From the NCBI GenBank assembly GCA_030447745.1, contig JAUJOH010000008.1, forward strand, positions 66,876-130,875: a stretch of 64,000 bases of DNA, in the 5' to 3' direction. Source of the DNA: Chloroflexota bacterium. GTDB taxonomy: Bacteria; Chloroflexota; Limnocylindria; Limnocylindrales; CSP1-4. Both the position numbers and the translations under genes were made by a program. Positions 8,438 to 19,442 of this stretch are shown here, piece by piece (the first letter of the stretch is position 1; each line of letters opens with the position of its first letter). A model generated the notes under the pieces. It did no database searches, was not told the DNA's origin, and worked only from the letters and a program-made list of their open reading frames with translations.

Positions 8438-11238
8438 CCCGTGGATGCCCAGCCAGGCCCCCGCCGCGGGAATGTCGGCGCCCGCGGTGCCGCCGCGCGC
8501 CGTCGTCCACCTTGTCCCCCACACCCACTGGGACCGCGAGTGGTACGAGCCGTTCCAGACGTTCCGGCTGCGCCTTGTCGACCTGGTCGACGAGCTGCTC
8601 GCCCGGATGGCAGCAGATCGCCGCATGCGGTTCACGCTCGACGGCCAGTGCGCCACGGTCGACGACTACCTCGAGGTCCGGCCGGAGGCGGAGTCCCAGA
8701 TCCGCCGACTGGTCGGCGAGGGCCGGCTGGCGATCGGCCCGTGGCAGATCCTCATGGACGAATTCCTGGTCTCCGGCGAGACGATCGTCCGGAACCTCGA
8801 GCTCGGCTGGCGGCGCGCGACGGAGCTCGGCGCCGCGATGCCGGTCGGCTACCTGCCGGACATGTTCGGGCACATCGCGCAGATGCCCCAGATCCTCCGC
8901 CGGGCCGGCATCGACCGGGCCGTCGTGTGGCGGGGCGTTCCGAAGGCCATCGACCGGAACACCTTCCTCTGGCGAGCGCCCGACGGCTCGTCCGTCGAGA
9001 CGGAATACCTCGTCGGCGGCTACGGGCAGGGCGCCCACCTCTTCGATGTCCCCGACCGGCTGGCGAGCAAGCTGGCCGGCTACGTGCGCGCCAACGCGCC
9101 GTTCTACGGCGAGCAGTCGCTGCTGGCCATGTACGGGACGGACCACGCGGTCCCCTCCCCTCGCCTCGTGGACCTCGTCGAGGCCGTCAACCGGACTCGC
9201 GACGACATCGAGGTCCGGCTCGCGACCCTGGCGGAGTACGCCAGCGGCGCGGCCGACCGCGACGACGACCGGCCGCGACGGGAGTGGACCGGCGAGCTGC
9301 GGTCCGGCGCCCGGGCAAACATGCTCATGAGCGTGACGTCGGCCCGGATCGACGTGAAGGCGGCCGCGGCGCGGGCAGAGCGGCTCCTCGAGCGGTACGC
9401 GGAGCCGCTGACGGCGCTCCACGGGGCGGCCTGGCCGGAGCGACCGCTCGAGCTAGCGTGGCGGCGCGTCGTCGACAACTCGGCGCACGACTCGATCTGC
9501 GGCTGCTCGCACGACGCCGTCCATGCCCAGGTCCTGACCCGGTACGCGGAAGCGGAGCAGCTCGCCCGCGGCGTCCTGAAGCGGACGCTCGACCGGATCG
9601 GGCGGCGGGCCGGAGCCGGCCGCTGGGTCGCGGTCAACCCCTCGCCACGGGCGCGCGAGGACCTGGTCGAGATCGACGTCGCCGTGCCACGCGACGTGGC
9701 TGCGGTCCACCTTCGGAGCGGGGCCCGGATCGTCCCGACGCAGGAGCTCGGCCGCCAGGAGCCGCTCGTCGACGAGCTGCGGCTTCGGGGTGCGGAGATC
9801 GCCCAGTGGTTCGCGCGACGCCTGCACGGCCGGGAGCTGCTGGGACGCCAGGTCAACGGGGCTTCGATCGAGAGGGACGGCGTCGAGCACCCGCGCCTCG
9901 TCGTCGCCGTCGACGCCGTCGCCGACCCGCCGGAGCTGGACGTCGAGGAGCTGGTCGACGGGATCACCGCGGCGGCCGCGGCCCGGCCCGACGAACCGTG
10001 GGACGTGTTCGTCGTAGCGTCGGACCGTCGGCGCGTCCTCGTCCGCGTCGAGGCACCCGCGCTCGGGTGGAGCACGGTCGAACTCGCGACCGAGGGGCAG
10101 CCGGCGGTCGTCGAGCACGCGGTCGCGGCGGACGACCACGGTCTCGACAACGGACTCGTCCGGGTCGCGCTTGAGCCGGACGGGACGTTCACCCTGGCCG
10201 GCGGTGGAGTGACCCTGGACGGGGTCGGCCGGCTCGTTGACGGCGGCGATTTCGGCGACAGCTACAACTACGGGCCGCCCAGGAGCGACCGCCTGGTGGA
10301 GACGCCGCGCGAGGTCAGGAGCGAGATCCTCGAGCGTGGCCCGCTCCGCGGTCGGCTCGCCGTGAACCGGCGCTATGACCTGCCGCGCGGCGTCGAAGCC
10401 GACGGCTCGGCAAGGACACGCGACGAGGTCGAGACGTGGGTCCGCACAGAGGTCGAACTCCGTGCCGGCGAGCCGTTCATCCGCGTGGCGCTGGGCTGGG
10501 ACAATCGCTCGCGCGACCATCGCCTGCGCTGGCACGTTCCCCTGCCGGCGGCCGTCGGTCGCTCGAGCGCGGAGGGCCAGTTCGCGGTCGTGGAACGCGG
10601 GCTCGAGCCGGAGGGCGGCCACGGCGAGGTGCCGCTTCCGACGTTCCCGGCGGTCGCGCTCGCAAGCGTGGCGGGCGTCACGGCGCTCCTCGACCAGGTA
10701 ACGGAGTACGAGGTGGTCGACGGCCGCGAGCTGGCGCTCACCGTGCTCCGCTCGTTCGGGCTCATCAGCCGGAACGACAACCCGTACCGGGAGGACCCGG
10801 CGGGGCCGCAGGTGCCGGTCGAGGACGGGCAGCGTGTCGGCCCCTGCCGATTCCGGTTCGCGCTCCTTCCGCATGGGGGCGAATGGAGCGCCGCTGACGT
10901 CCTCCCGGCGGCTGAGCGCTATCGACACCCGTTCCTCGTCGCGCGCGGCGCGCACGGCGAGCCCGCGGCGGCCGATGACGGAGCGCTCTACGGGCTCTCC
11001 ATCGACGGTCACGGCGTGGTGATGGCTCGCTCCGCCGGCGCGGTGACTGGCTCGAGCTCCGTCTCGTGGCCGAGCACCCCTCGCCCGGTCCCGTGACGAT
11101 CCGCGGCCGGTTCGACGAAGCGCGCGGGGCGGACCTCCTCGGTCGACCGCTCGAGCCGCCGGCCGACGCCCCTGGCGTTCTCCGGCTCACACTGGAGGCC
11201 TGGGAGATCAGGACGCTGCAGCTCCGGATGCCCGGCGA

Positions 11239-12855
<1,617 letters not shown>

Positions 12856-12919
12856 CGAGGTCCTCCGCGCCGCCGCTGGGCACGCGCGCGCATGCCCGCC
12901 TGGCGCATGTGCTGACGGG

Positions 12920-13408
12920 TCAGTGGGTGCTGCTGGCGGGCGGTCGCCGGGCGCGGTCGACCGGTCGCATCGGCGGCCATCGGTTCGCCGGCTGCTCTTC
13001 GGTGTCCCGGCCGGCAGACCACGACCAGCGGAAGTCGTCGTCCTCCTGCACGCCCCGCGGCCACCCGGCCTCGGACCTGAAGCCGAGGAACCCGTCACCG
13101 AACCCGAACCGAACGCCGGCCGCCATCGCCCGGAGCGCGCGAGCAGTGAACAGCGCACCGCCGCCGACGAGCGCGAGCGGCGCGTCGCGCGTGGCGAGGA
13201 ACAGCGTCAGGAGGGCGCCCGCGGGCACGGCTCCGTGCGCCAGGGCCTCCGCGACCGCGCGCGGCGAGATGGCGTGGCGGCCCTCGCCGGCGAGCGCCGG
13301 ATCCGGATCATGAAGTTCGCCGGCGTCCGGCGTCACGGACGCGACGATCGAGCCCAGCACGATCCGCGCCCGGACGCGCTCGAGATCGACGGGCGGGATG
13401 GGGTCCAT
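12920..13408 (-). CDS. Hypothetical protein with hydrophobic central segment
   Basis: A 162-residue protein of no recognised family. It opens MDPIPPVDLERVRARIVLGS, has a central hydrophobic stretch (GALLTLFLATRDAPLALVGGG) that could be one or two membrane segments, and ends in a charged, Arg/Pro-rich tail. Its ATG overlaps the stop of the upstream sugar-isomerase gene by one base (TGATG on the minus strand). It is therefore translationally coupled to a carbohydrate-pathway gene. Confidence 0.55.
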   Translation of the reverse strand: MDPIPPVDLERVRARIVLGSIVASVTPDAGELHDPDPALAGEGRHAISPRAVAEALAHGAVPAGALLTLFLATRDAPLALVGGGALFTARALRAMAAGVRFGFGDGFLGFRSEAGWPRGVQEDDDFRWSWSAGRDTEEQPANRWPPMRPVDRARRPPASSTH

Positions 13409-14236
13409 CACGCCTTCGCATCCGTGCGCGACCCATCCGCCACGGCAAGCTGCTCGAGGTAGCGAAGGCCCCGCGTCGCGTCGGGAATCGGGTCCCGCGG
13501 CTCGTCCTGCTCGACGATGTACCACTCGACGCCCGCCTCACGGGCGGCCTTGACGATCTCCGGGAACGGGAGGGTTCCCTCGCCGGGCGGCGCATCGCCA
13601 CGGCCATCGGCCAGGTCCTTCATGTGCAGCAGCCGGACGCGATCGCCCAGGCCGCGGATCCGGGCAACCGGGTCCTCGCCCGCGAACGCCGCCCAGTAGA
13701 CGTCGAGCTCGATCTCCACCTCAGCCGGCAGCGACTCGATCAGGATGTCCCAGACGCAGGTCCCGTCCAGACGGGCGAACTCGAACGCATGGTTGTGGTA
13801 CCCGAAGCGGATCCCCTGCTCCGCCGCCTTGCTGGCGAGGGACGCGAGCTCCTCCGCGGTCCGGCGGACCTGGTCCGGCGTCGCCCGGTCCGCCTCCGGC
13901 AGCGACGGCACGACGATGCGGTCACCGCCCACGGTGGCGACCCGGTCGACGACGGCCGCGGCATCGGCCCTGAGCGACTCGAGCGACTCGTGCGAGCCCG
14001 CTACCCGGAGCCCCGCGTCGCGGAGCATCCTGGCCAGCGTGGTCGGGTCCGTGTCCGGCAGGCCGGCGAGCTCGACGGCCGTGTACCCCCAGCGTGGTCG
14101 GGTCCGTGTCCGGCAGGCCGGCGAGCTCGACGGCCGTGTACCCGGCATCGGCGACGCCGCGGATGGTGCCGGGCAGGTCGACCGCCGCGGCGCGTCTCAC
14201 GGTATAGAGCTGGAGCGCGATCTGGTCGTGCCGCAC
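13408..14236 (-). pseudogene. Sugar phosphate isomerase/epimerase (TIM barrel), broken by a 55-bp tandem duplication
   Basis: A xylose-isomerase-like TIM-barrel protein of ~258 residues in its ancestral form. Such enzymes isomerise or epimerise sugars or inositol derivatives and often sit beside Gfo/Idh/MocA dehydrogenases, as here. GTG 14236, with GAGGGC upstream, gives RHDQIALQLYTVRRAAAVD and then GVADAGYTAVELAGLPD. A perfect 53-base repeat with period 55 (14036-14090 and 14091-14145) then shifts the frame. Downstream, RMLRDAGLRVAGSHESL to RFGYHNHAFEF, EIELDVYW and RLLHMKDL are intact. Removing one repeat copy restores a single frame. It is either a natural knockout or an assembly artefact. 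Confidence 0.82.
14036..14145. repeat. 55-bp tandem duplication inside the sugar-isomerase gene
   Basis: Copy 1 spans 14036-14090 and copy 2 spans 14091-14145. The first 53 bases are identical; only the last two differ. Because 55 is not a multiple of three, the duplication changes reading frame in the gene that contains it. Confidence 0.95.
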
Positions 14237-14343
14237 GTGCCCTCGCCTCGATTGCTTCGGCCGCCACCGTAGCCGATCCGGCCACGCTGCGCCGTTCCTC
14301 ATGCCGGGCGGACGACGTGCGGCGATCTCGTACGCTCTCCGCC

Positions 14344-15429
14344 ATGACACCGCTCGGCATCGGCATCGTCGGCTGCGGGAACGTCGCCGGCAAGTACGCG
14401 TCGGACAGCAAGACCTACGCGGAGCTCCGCCTTGCCGCGGCCACGGATCTCGACCTTGCCCGGGCGACCGCGTTCGCCCGCGAGCACGGCTGCCGCGTGC
14501 ACCCGTCGCTCGAGGACCTCCTGGCGGACCAGGCCGTGGACATCGTCGTCAACCTCACCGTCCACCAGGCGCATTACGAGGTGACCAGGAGAGCGCTCGA
14601 GGCCGGAAAGCACGTCTACAGCGAGAAGCCGCTCGCGCTGACCGCAGCGGAGGCGCGCGAGCTCGTGGAGCTGGCCCACGCGCGGGGGCTGCGGCTCGGC
14701 GGCTCGCCGGCGACGTTCATGGGCGAGGCCCAGCAGACGGCTGCGGCGGTGATCCGCAGCGGACGTCTCGGGACGATCCGGGCCGTCTATGCGGAGGTCA
14801 ACTGGGGCCGGATCGAGACCTGGCACCCCGCACCGGCGCCGTTCTTCCGGGTCGGCGTGATGGTCGACGTGGGCGTCTACCCGCTGACGCTGGTGACGGC
14901 GATGCTCGGCCCCGCGCGGGCGGTTCGCGCCTGGGGGTTCGAGCTCAAGCCGGACCGCGTCACGACGTCCGGCGCGCCGTTCCGGATCGGCAGTCCGGAC
15001 CTCATCGTGGCCGTCGTCGAGCTGGCGGACGGCACCGTGATGCGGCTCACGACGAGCTTCTACGTCGGGCGACCGGCCAAGCTCACCGGAATGGTGGAGT
15101 TCCACGGCGACCTGGGATCGTTGGCGATCGACAGCTTCCAAAACTTCGACGCCACGGTGGAGGCCGGTGCGTACGGCGAGCGATACGAGACGGTGCCGCC
15201 CGTGCGGCCGCCGTACGCGGGCGCGGCGTGGGCACGCGGCGTAGCGGAGATGGCGGCCGCGATCCACGAGCGCCGACCACACCGAGCGACCGGTGACCGC
15301 GCCGCGCACGTGACGGAGATCCTCGACGGAGTAGCGGCGTCGATCCGCGACGCCGGGCGGCGCGTCGAGATCCGCTCGACGGTGGCTGTCCCAGCGCCGA
15401 TGCCGTGGGCGACCGGGGCCGTGAGCTGA
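14344..15429 (+). CDS. Gfo/Idh/MocA family NAD(P)-dependent oxidoreductase
   Basis: A 361-residue dehydrogenase with an N-terminal Rossmann fold (GIGIVGCGNVAGKYASD) and the family hallmark HVYSEKPLALT, in which the Lys is catalytic. A C-terminal alpha/beta domain follows. Members oxidise or reduce sugars, inositols and related polyols. MDVGVYPLTLVTAMLG-like sequence around residue 175 is typical of the GFO_IDH_MocA C-terminal domain. It is divergent from the sugar isomerase/epimerase, a standard pairing for catabolism of unusual sugars or cyclitols. The exact substrate is unknown. Confidence 0.9.
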   Translation: MTPLGIGIVGCGNVAGKYASDSKTYAELRLAAATDLDLARATAFAREHGCRVHPSLEDLLADQAVDIVVNLTVHQAHYEVTRRALEAGKHVYSEKPLALTAAEARELVELAHARGLRLGGSPATFMGEAQQTAAAVIRSGRLGTIRAVYAEVNWGRIETWHPAPAPFFRVGVMVDVGVYPLTLVTAMLGPARAVRAWGFELKPDRVTTSGAPFRIGSPDLIVAVVELADGTVMRLTTSFYVGRPAKLTGMVEFHGDLGSLAIDSFQNFDATVEAGAYGERYETVPPVRPPYAGAAWARGVAEMAAAIHERRPHRATGDRAAHVTEILDGVAASIRDAGRRVEIRSTVAVPAPMPWATGAVS

Positions 15430-15818
15430 CGCGGCCGGGGTCCTGACGCGGCGCCCTCCGCGTCCCGCCGCGCGGCCTGCCGCCGCGAGACCTGCCACGC
15501 GCGGAAGCGAGCCGCGGCGAGACTTGGCACGGGCTCGAAGCGAGCCGCGTTCGGGAGTGAGCGGTTTCGGTCCAGCCGAGCGTGGACCGGGACCGGATCG
15601 GCATTCTGGGCGTGCGTCCACGCTCGTTCGTGGGCGAATCGTTCAATGTGAGTGAGCGGGCAGCGGCGCGGACGGCACCCGGCGAACATACAGACGCTGC
15701 TGTGCTCGGCGGTCCAACGCGATCGCGTCCCTCGTCTCCATGGCAACGAGAGTGACAAGTCGCTGTCCCCTTCGCTCGGACAGAATCGCTGTCCCTCGAC
15801 ACCGCCACTCCACGTTGC
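15430..15818. other. Intergenic region with tandem and inverted repeats
   Basis: No gene is convincing here. It holds two imperfect 33-bp tandem units (15478-15510, 15511-15543) plus a partial third. It also has a perfect 11-bp inverted repeat (15577-15587 with 15616-15626) and two copies of TCGCTGTCCC near 15771-15795. It lies between a dehydrogenase and the promoter of the sugar-transport operon. Confidence 0.6.
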
Positions 15819-15848
15819 TTGACATCGCGCCGGAGCCGCCCCTAGTCT
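15819..15848 (+). promoter_or_regulatory. Sigma-70-type promoter of the sugar ABC operon
   Basis: TTGACA (15819-15824) and TAGTCT (15843-15848) are separated by 18 bp, close to the housekeeping consensus. Transcription would start near 15855, leaving about 230 nt of untranslated leader before the binding-protein gene. That is enough room for operators or RNA control, though no known riboswitch is recognised. Confidence 0.7.
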
Positions 15849-16085
15849 GCCCTGCAGTGCCGGGGTCGGCACCGCTCGCGCGCCTAATTTGGTTGCGAAC
15901 GTCGCATCGGCCGCGAGCAACCGAGCCCGGGACGCAACCTTCGGCGGACGTCGGCTGGTGCCGGCCTCCGTCGCAGCCGTGCCAGGGTTGGAGAAGAGCC
16001 GCCGGTTAGGTGCGGTCGTGACGACCACTCGCGGGTGGCAGCCAACGGGCAATCGCGGGGCGGCGTCAGTTTTGGAGGAGGCCCC

Positions 16086-17426
16086 ATGGCGCAACCCAAG
16101 CGTTTTCTGGCTCTCGCGGTGGCGGGCGTGCTGCTCGTGTCCGCATGCGGTGGCGGTGGCGGTGGTGGCGGCGGCACTGCCGCTCCCAGCGGGAGCGCCG
16201 GCGGGGACGCCGGCGCGAGCGGCGGCGGCGCGGCGGGCTCGACCATCACGGTGCAGTCCCTGTGGGGTGGCACGGAGGAGGAGGCGTTCAGGACGGTCCT
16301 CGACGCGTTCGAGGAGAAGACCGGGATCACCGCCACGTACCAGGCCCAGCGAACCGACTACGCGACCGTCCTGCGGACGAGCATCCAGGGCGGGAACCCC
16401 CCGGACGTCGCGATCATCCCGGGCATCGGCTTCCTGCGCAGCTTCGCGCGCGACGGCTCGATCAAGTCGTTCGAGGAGCTGGGGATCGACACGTCCGGTC
16501 TCGCCGAAAACTACCCGCCGGGCCTGCTCGAGGTCGGTCAGGTCGACGGCACCCAGTACGCGGTACCCGTGAAGTTCAACAGCAAGAGCACCATGTTCTT
16601 CCGGCCGGATGTCTTCGAGGAGGCCGGCGTCGAGCCGCCCGCGACGTGGGACGAGTTCACGACGGTGATCGAGGACCTCAAGGCCGCGGACGTCGTGCCG
16701 CTCGGACTCGGCGCCAAAGACTCCTGGACGCTGACCGACTGGTTCGAGAACATCTACATCCGCCAGGCCGGGGTGGAGGCCTACGACAAGCTGTTCAGCG
16801 CCGAAGGCGACTGGAACGACCAGACGGTCAAGGACGCGATCTCGGCGATGCAGGAGGTCCTGACCGACGATAACGTCGTGGGCGGGATCAACGGCGCGCT
16901 GGGCGCCGGCTTCGTCGACGGTATCGGCCAGGTCTTCAAGCCGGACCCGGACGCCGCGATGTACTACGAGGGTGGCTTCACCTACGGCATCGCGACCGGC
17001 GACACGAATCCGGAGTTGGAATGGGGCGAGACGATCGAGTGGTTCGACTTCCCGTCCTTCGGCGACGACAACGGGGCAGTGACGATCGGTGGTGACGTCA
17101 TCGCCGCGCTGACCGACAAGCCGGGCGTCCGGGAGTTCATGGAGTACATGACGACGGCCGAGGCCGGCACGACGTGGGCCGAGACCGGGCTCATCATCTC
17201 GCCGGTGAAGGGCGTCGCGGCCGACGTCTACCCGAACGAGTCCGCGCAGAAGGAGGCGGAGCAGGTCGCCAACGCAGAGGCCGTCCGCTACGACGGCTCG
17301 GACCTTCTGCCGGCCGGCGGCCCGGACCTGGGAGCACTCCTCCAGAGCGCGATCCAGGGCGAGGAGGTCGACGGCCTCCTGAGCGAGTTCCAGAACGCGG
17401 TCACGACCGCCTGGGAGAGCGAGTAA
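16086..17426 (+). CDS. Sugar ABC transporter substrate-binding lipoprotein
   Basis: A 446-residue extracellular solute-binding protein (family 1, carbohydrate type) captured on the outer face by a lipid anchor. The signal MAQPKRFLALAVAGVLLVSAC ends in a lipobox, followed by nine glycines and a flexible Gly/Ala/Ser linker. The two-lobed fold begins at TITVQSLWGGTEEEAF. ATG 16086 has a strong GGAGGAGG site. It is the first gene of a transport operon with two permeases. The neighbours point to an oligosaccharide or modified sugar as ligand. Confidence 0.92.
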   Translation: MAQPKRFLALAVAGVLLVSACGGGGGGGGGTAAPSGSAGGDAGASGGGAAGSTITVQSLWGGTEEEAFRTVLDAFEEKTGITATYQAQRTDYATVLRTSIQGGNPPDVAIIPGIGFLRSFARDGSIKSFEELGIDTSGLAENYPPGLLEVGQVDGTQYAVPVKFNSKSTMFFRPDVFEEAGVEPPATWDEFTTVIEDLKAADVVPLGLGAKDSWTLTDWFENIYIRQAGVEAYDKLFSAEGDWNDQTVKDAISAMQEVLTDDNVVGGINGALGAGFVDGIGQVFKPDPDAAMYYEGGFTYGIATGDTNPELEWGETIEWFDFPSFGDDNGAVTIGGDVIAALTDKPGVREFMEYMTTAEAGTTWAETGLIISPVKGVAADVYPNESAQKEAEQVANAEAVRYDGSDLLPAGGPDLGALLQSAIQGEEVDGLLSEFQNAVTTAWESE

Positions 17427-17438
17427 CGCGCAACCGGT

Positions 17439-17469
17439 GATGAGGGCGGGCCTCGGGCCCGCCCTCATC
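17439..17469 (+). terminator. Hairpin between binding-protein and permease genes
   Basis: A perfect 13-bp stem (17439-17451 with 17457-17469) closes a 5-nt loop, with GTTCTCGTCC after it. It sits 12 nt past the binding-protein stop. Such stems often cause partial termination or protect the upstream message, so that binding protein exceeds permease. Confidence 0.7.
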
Positions 17470-17496
17470 GTTCTCGTCCAGATCGGAGGAGAGATC

Positions 17497-18459
17497 ATGG
17501 CTGTCGCTCCGCAGGCCGGACCCGCGGCCTCCGCGGTGCCGCCGAAGCCGGCGGGCGGCCGGGGCGCGAAGGAGAGCGATCCGGTCGCGTGGCTGTTCCT
17601 TGCACCGGCGCTCGTGTTGCTGGCGATCTTCCTCGTCTTCCCCACCCTGTACACGCTGGCGCTCAGCTTCAACCGCGGCCGCGCCGGCGTCTTCACGGAG
17701 TGGGTCGGTCTCCGCAACTACGTCAACCTGCTGACGAACGACCCGAACTTCATCGACCTGCGGACGTTTCCGCCGAGCGGAGCGATCTGGAACAACGTCC
17801 TGTGGGTGATCTTCTACACCGGCCTGGTGCTCGCCCTCGGCCTGCTCATCGCCGTCATGGCGACCAGGGTCAGGTACGAGCGGCTGATCAAGGCGATCGT
17901 CTTCGTCCCGCAGGCGATCGCCGCGACGGCGCTCGGCGTTATCTGGACCTTCGTCTACTCCCCGAATCAGGAGCAGGGGCTGCTCAACGCACTCCTCGGC
18001 GTGTTCGGCATCGGGCCGATCTCGTGGCTCGGTAACCCGAGCTGGGTCAACGCGGCCCTCATCGCGACGGCGGTCTGGGCGGGCGTCGGCTTTGCCACCG
18101 TCATCCTGTCTGCCGCCATCAAGTCGATCTCGACGGAGATCCTCGAGGCGGCCAGGACCGACGGCGCAAACGAGATCCAGATCTTCTTCCGGATCATCCT
18201 GCCGATGGTCAGCCTGCCGATGTCGGTCCTGGCCGTGACGCTGATCGTGGGCGTGGTCAAGCTGTTCGACCTGATCTACGTCATGACCGGTGGCGGCCCG
18301 GGAGCGGCGAGCCGGGTGATCGCCTTCACGATGTACCAGGAGGCGTTCCCCGGCGGCCAGTACGGCAAGGGCGCCGCGGTGGCCGTCATCATGCTGATCA
18401 TCCTGATCCCGATCATGATCTTCAACATCCGCCGGTTCCGGTCGGAGGCAGTCACATGA
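17497..18459 (+). CDS. Sugar ABC transporter permease (MalF-type)
   Basis: A 320-residue inner-membrane permease with six hydrophobic segments. The EAA loop that docks the ATPase reads EAARTDGANEIQIFFRIILP. The MalF-like phrase VIYVMTGGGP-type appears as LIYVMTGGGPGAASRV. ATG 17497 with CGGAGGAG upstream is chosen; an earlier ATG lies inside the preceding hairpin. The stop overlaps the start of the second permease by four bases, so the two are translationally coupled and form a heterodimeric channel. Confidence 0.92.
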   Translation: MAVAPQAGPAASAVPPKPAGGRGAKESDPVAWLFLAPALVLLAIFLVFPTLYTLALSFNRGRAGVFTEWVGLRNYVNLLTNDPNFIDLRTFPPSGAIWNNVLWVIFYTGLVLALGLLIAVMATRVRYERLIKAIVFVPQAIAATALGVIWTFVYSPNQEQGLLNALLGVFGIGPISWLGNPSWVNAALIATAVWAGVGFATVILSAAIKSISTEILEAARTDGANEIQIFFRIILPMVSLPMSVLAVTLIVGVVKLFDLIYVMTGGGPGAASRVIAFTMYQEAFPGGQYGKGAAVAVIMLIILIPIMIFNIRRFRSEAVT

Positions 18460-19352
18460 CGCAGGACGCTCTCACGGGCGTGGGCATGGCGGGGACCAAG
18501 CCACGCACCACGAGCGAGCGAATCGTCCGGGCCCTGAACCGGACGCCGGTCCACATCGTCCTCGGACTCGTGGCTGTGGTATGGCTGGCGCCGACGATCG
18601 GTCTGCTCATCACCTCGTTCCGCCCACGCTCGGACATCCAGACGTCGGGCTGGTGGGAGGTGCTCGGCACGCTCCGCTTCACGCTCGACAACTACCGGGA
18701 GGTGCTCGCGGGGCAGGGCATCTTCGGCTCGTTCATCAACAGCCTGATCATCACGATCCCGTCGACGATCCTGCCGATCTTCCTGGCGTCGCTCGCGGCG
18801 TACGCGTTCTCGTGGCTGCGCTTCCCGTTCCGGGACACGCTGTTCCTGCTGACCGTGGCGCTCCTCATGATTCCCGTCCAGGTGGCGTTCATCCCGGTCC
18901 TTCAGCTGATGCGGCCGTTCGGGCTGACCCAGGGCTTCGCCGGCCTGTGGCTGGCGCACACAGCCTTCGCGCTGCCGTTCGGGATCTTCCTGCTGCGCAA
19001 CTTCTTCATCACCCTGCCGAAGGACCTGATCGAGGCAGCCCGGATCGACGGAGCATCGACGTGGGGTGTCTTCCGCACGATCGTCGTTCCACTGTCCGTG
19101 CCGGCCATCGCGGCGTACGGGATCTTCCAGTTCCTGTGGACCTGGAACGACCTGCTGATCGCCTTGATCTTCGCCCAGGGTCAGGGCACGAGGCCGATCA
19201 CCATCCAGGTGCTGACGCTGCTCGGGACGTACGGGTCGCAGTGGCACATCCTGGCAGCGAGCGCATTCCTGCTGATGTTCCTGCCGCTGCTCGTGTTCTT
19301 CAGCCTGCAGCGCTACTTCGTGCAGGGCCTGCTGGCCGGCTCCGTGAAGTAA
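18456..19352 (+). CDS. Sugar ABC transporter permease (MalG-type)
   Basis: A 298-residue permease of the carbohydrate uptake CUT1 type with six predicted helices. The EAA motif is EAARIDGASTWGVFRTIVVP, and the MalG-like C-terminus YFVQGLLAGSVK is complete. It completes the membrane part of the importer. No ATP-binding subunit follows. CUT1 importers can share one MsmX-like ATPase encoded elsewhere, which is the simplest explanation. Confidence 0.92.
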   Translation: MTQDALTGVGMAGTKPRTTSERIVRALNRTPVHIVLGLVAVVWLAPTIGLLITSFRPRSDIQTSGWWEVLGTLRFTLDNYREVLAGQGIFGSFINSLIITIPSTILPIFLASLAAYAFSWLRFPFRDTLFLLTVALLMIPVQVAFIPVLQLMRPFGLTQGFAGLWLAHTAFALPFGIFLLRNFFITLPKDLIEAARIDGASTWGVFRTIVVPLSVPAIAAYGIFQFLWTWNDLLIALIFAQGQGTRPITIQVLTLLGTYGSQWHILAASAFLLMFLPLLVFFSLQRYFVQGLLAGSVK

Positions 19353-19377
19353 GGCGTTCCTGACCCGCGCCCGCACA

Positions 19378-19413
19378 CCGCGGCCGGTCGACGACCGCCG
19401 CGGGCCCGTTTTC
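19378..19413 (+). terminator. Terminator of the sugar ABC operon
   Basis: An 11-bp GC stem with one bulged C (about 19378-19403) is followed by GGGCCCGTTTT, 25 nt after the second permease stop. Confidence 0.7.
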
Positions 19414-19442
19414 AGCCGACGACGAGCCGCCCTTGGAGATTT

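Noticed and set aside
15760-15800. Insertion-sequence end suggested by repeated TCGCTGTCCC
   Set aside because: Only two short copies, no transposase and no matching partner end in the window.
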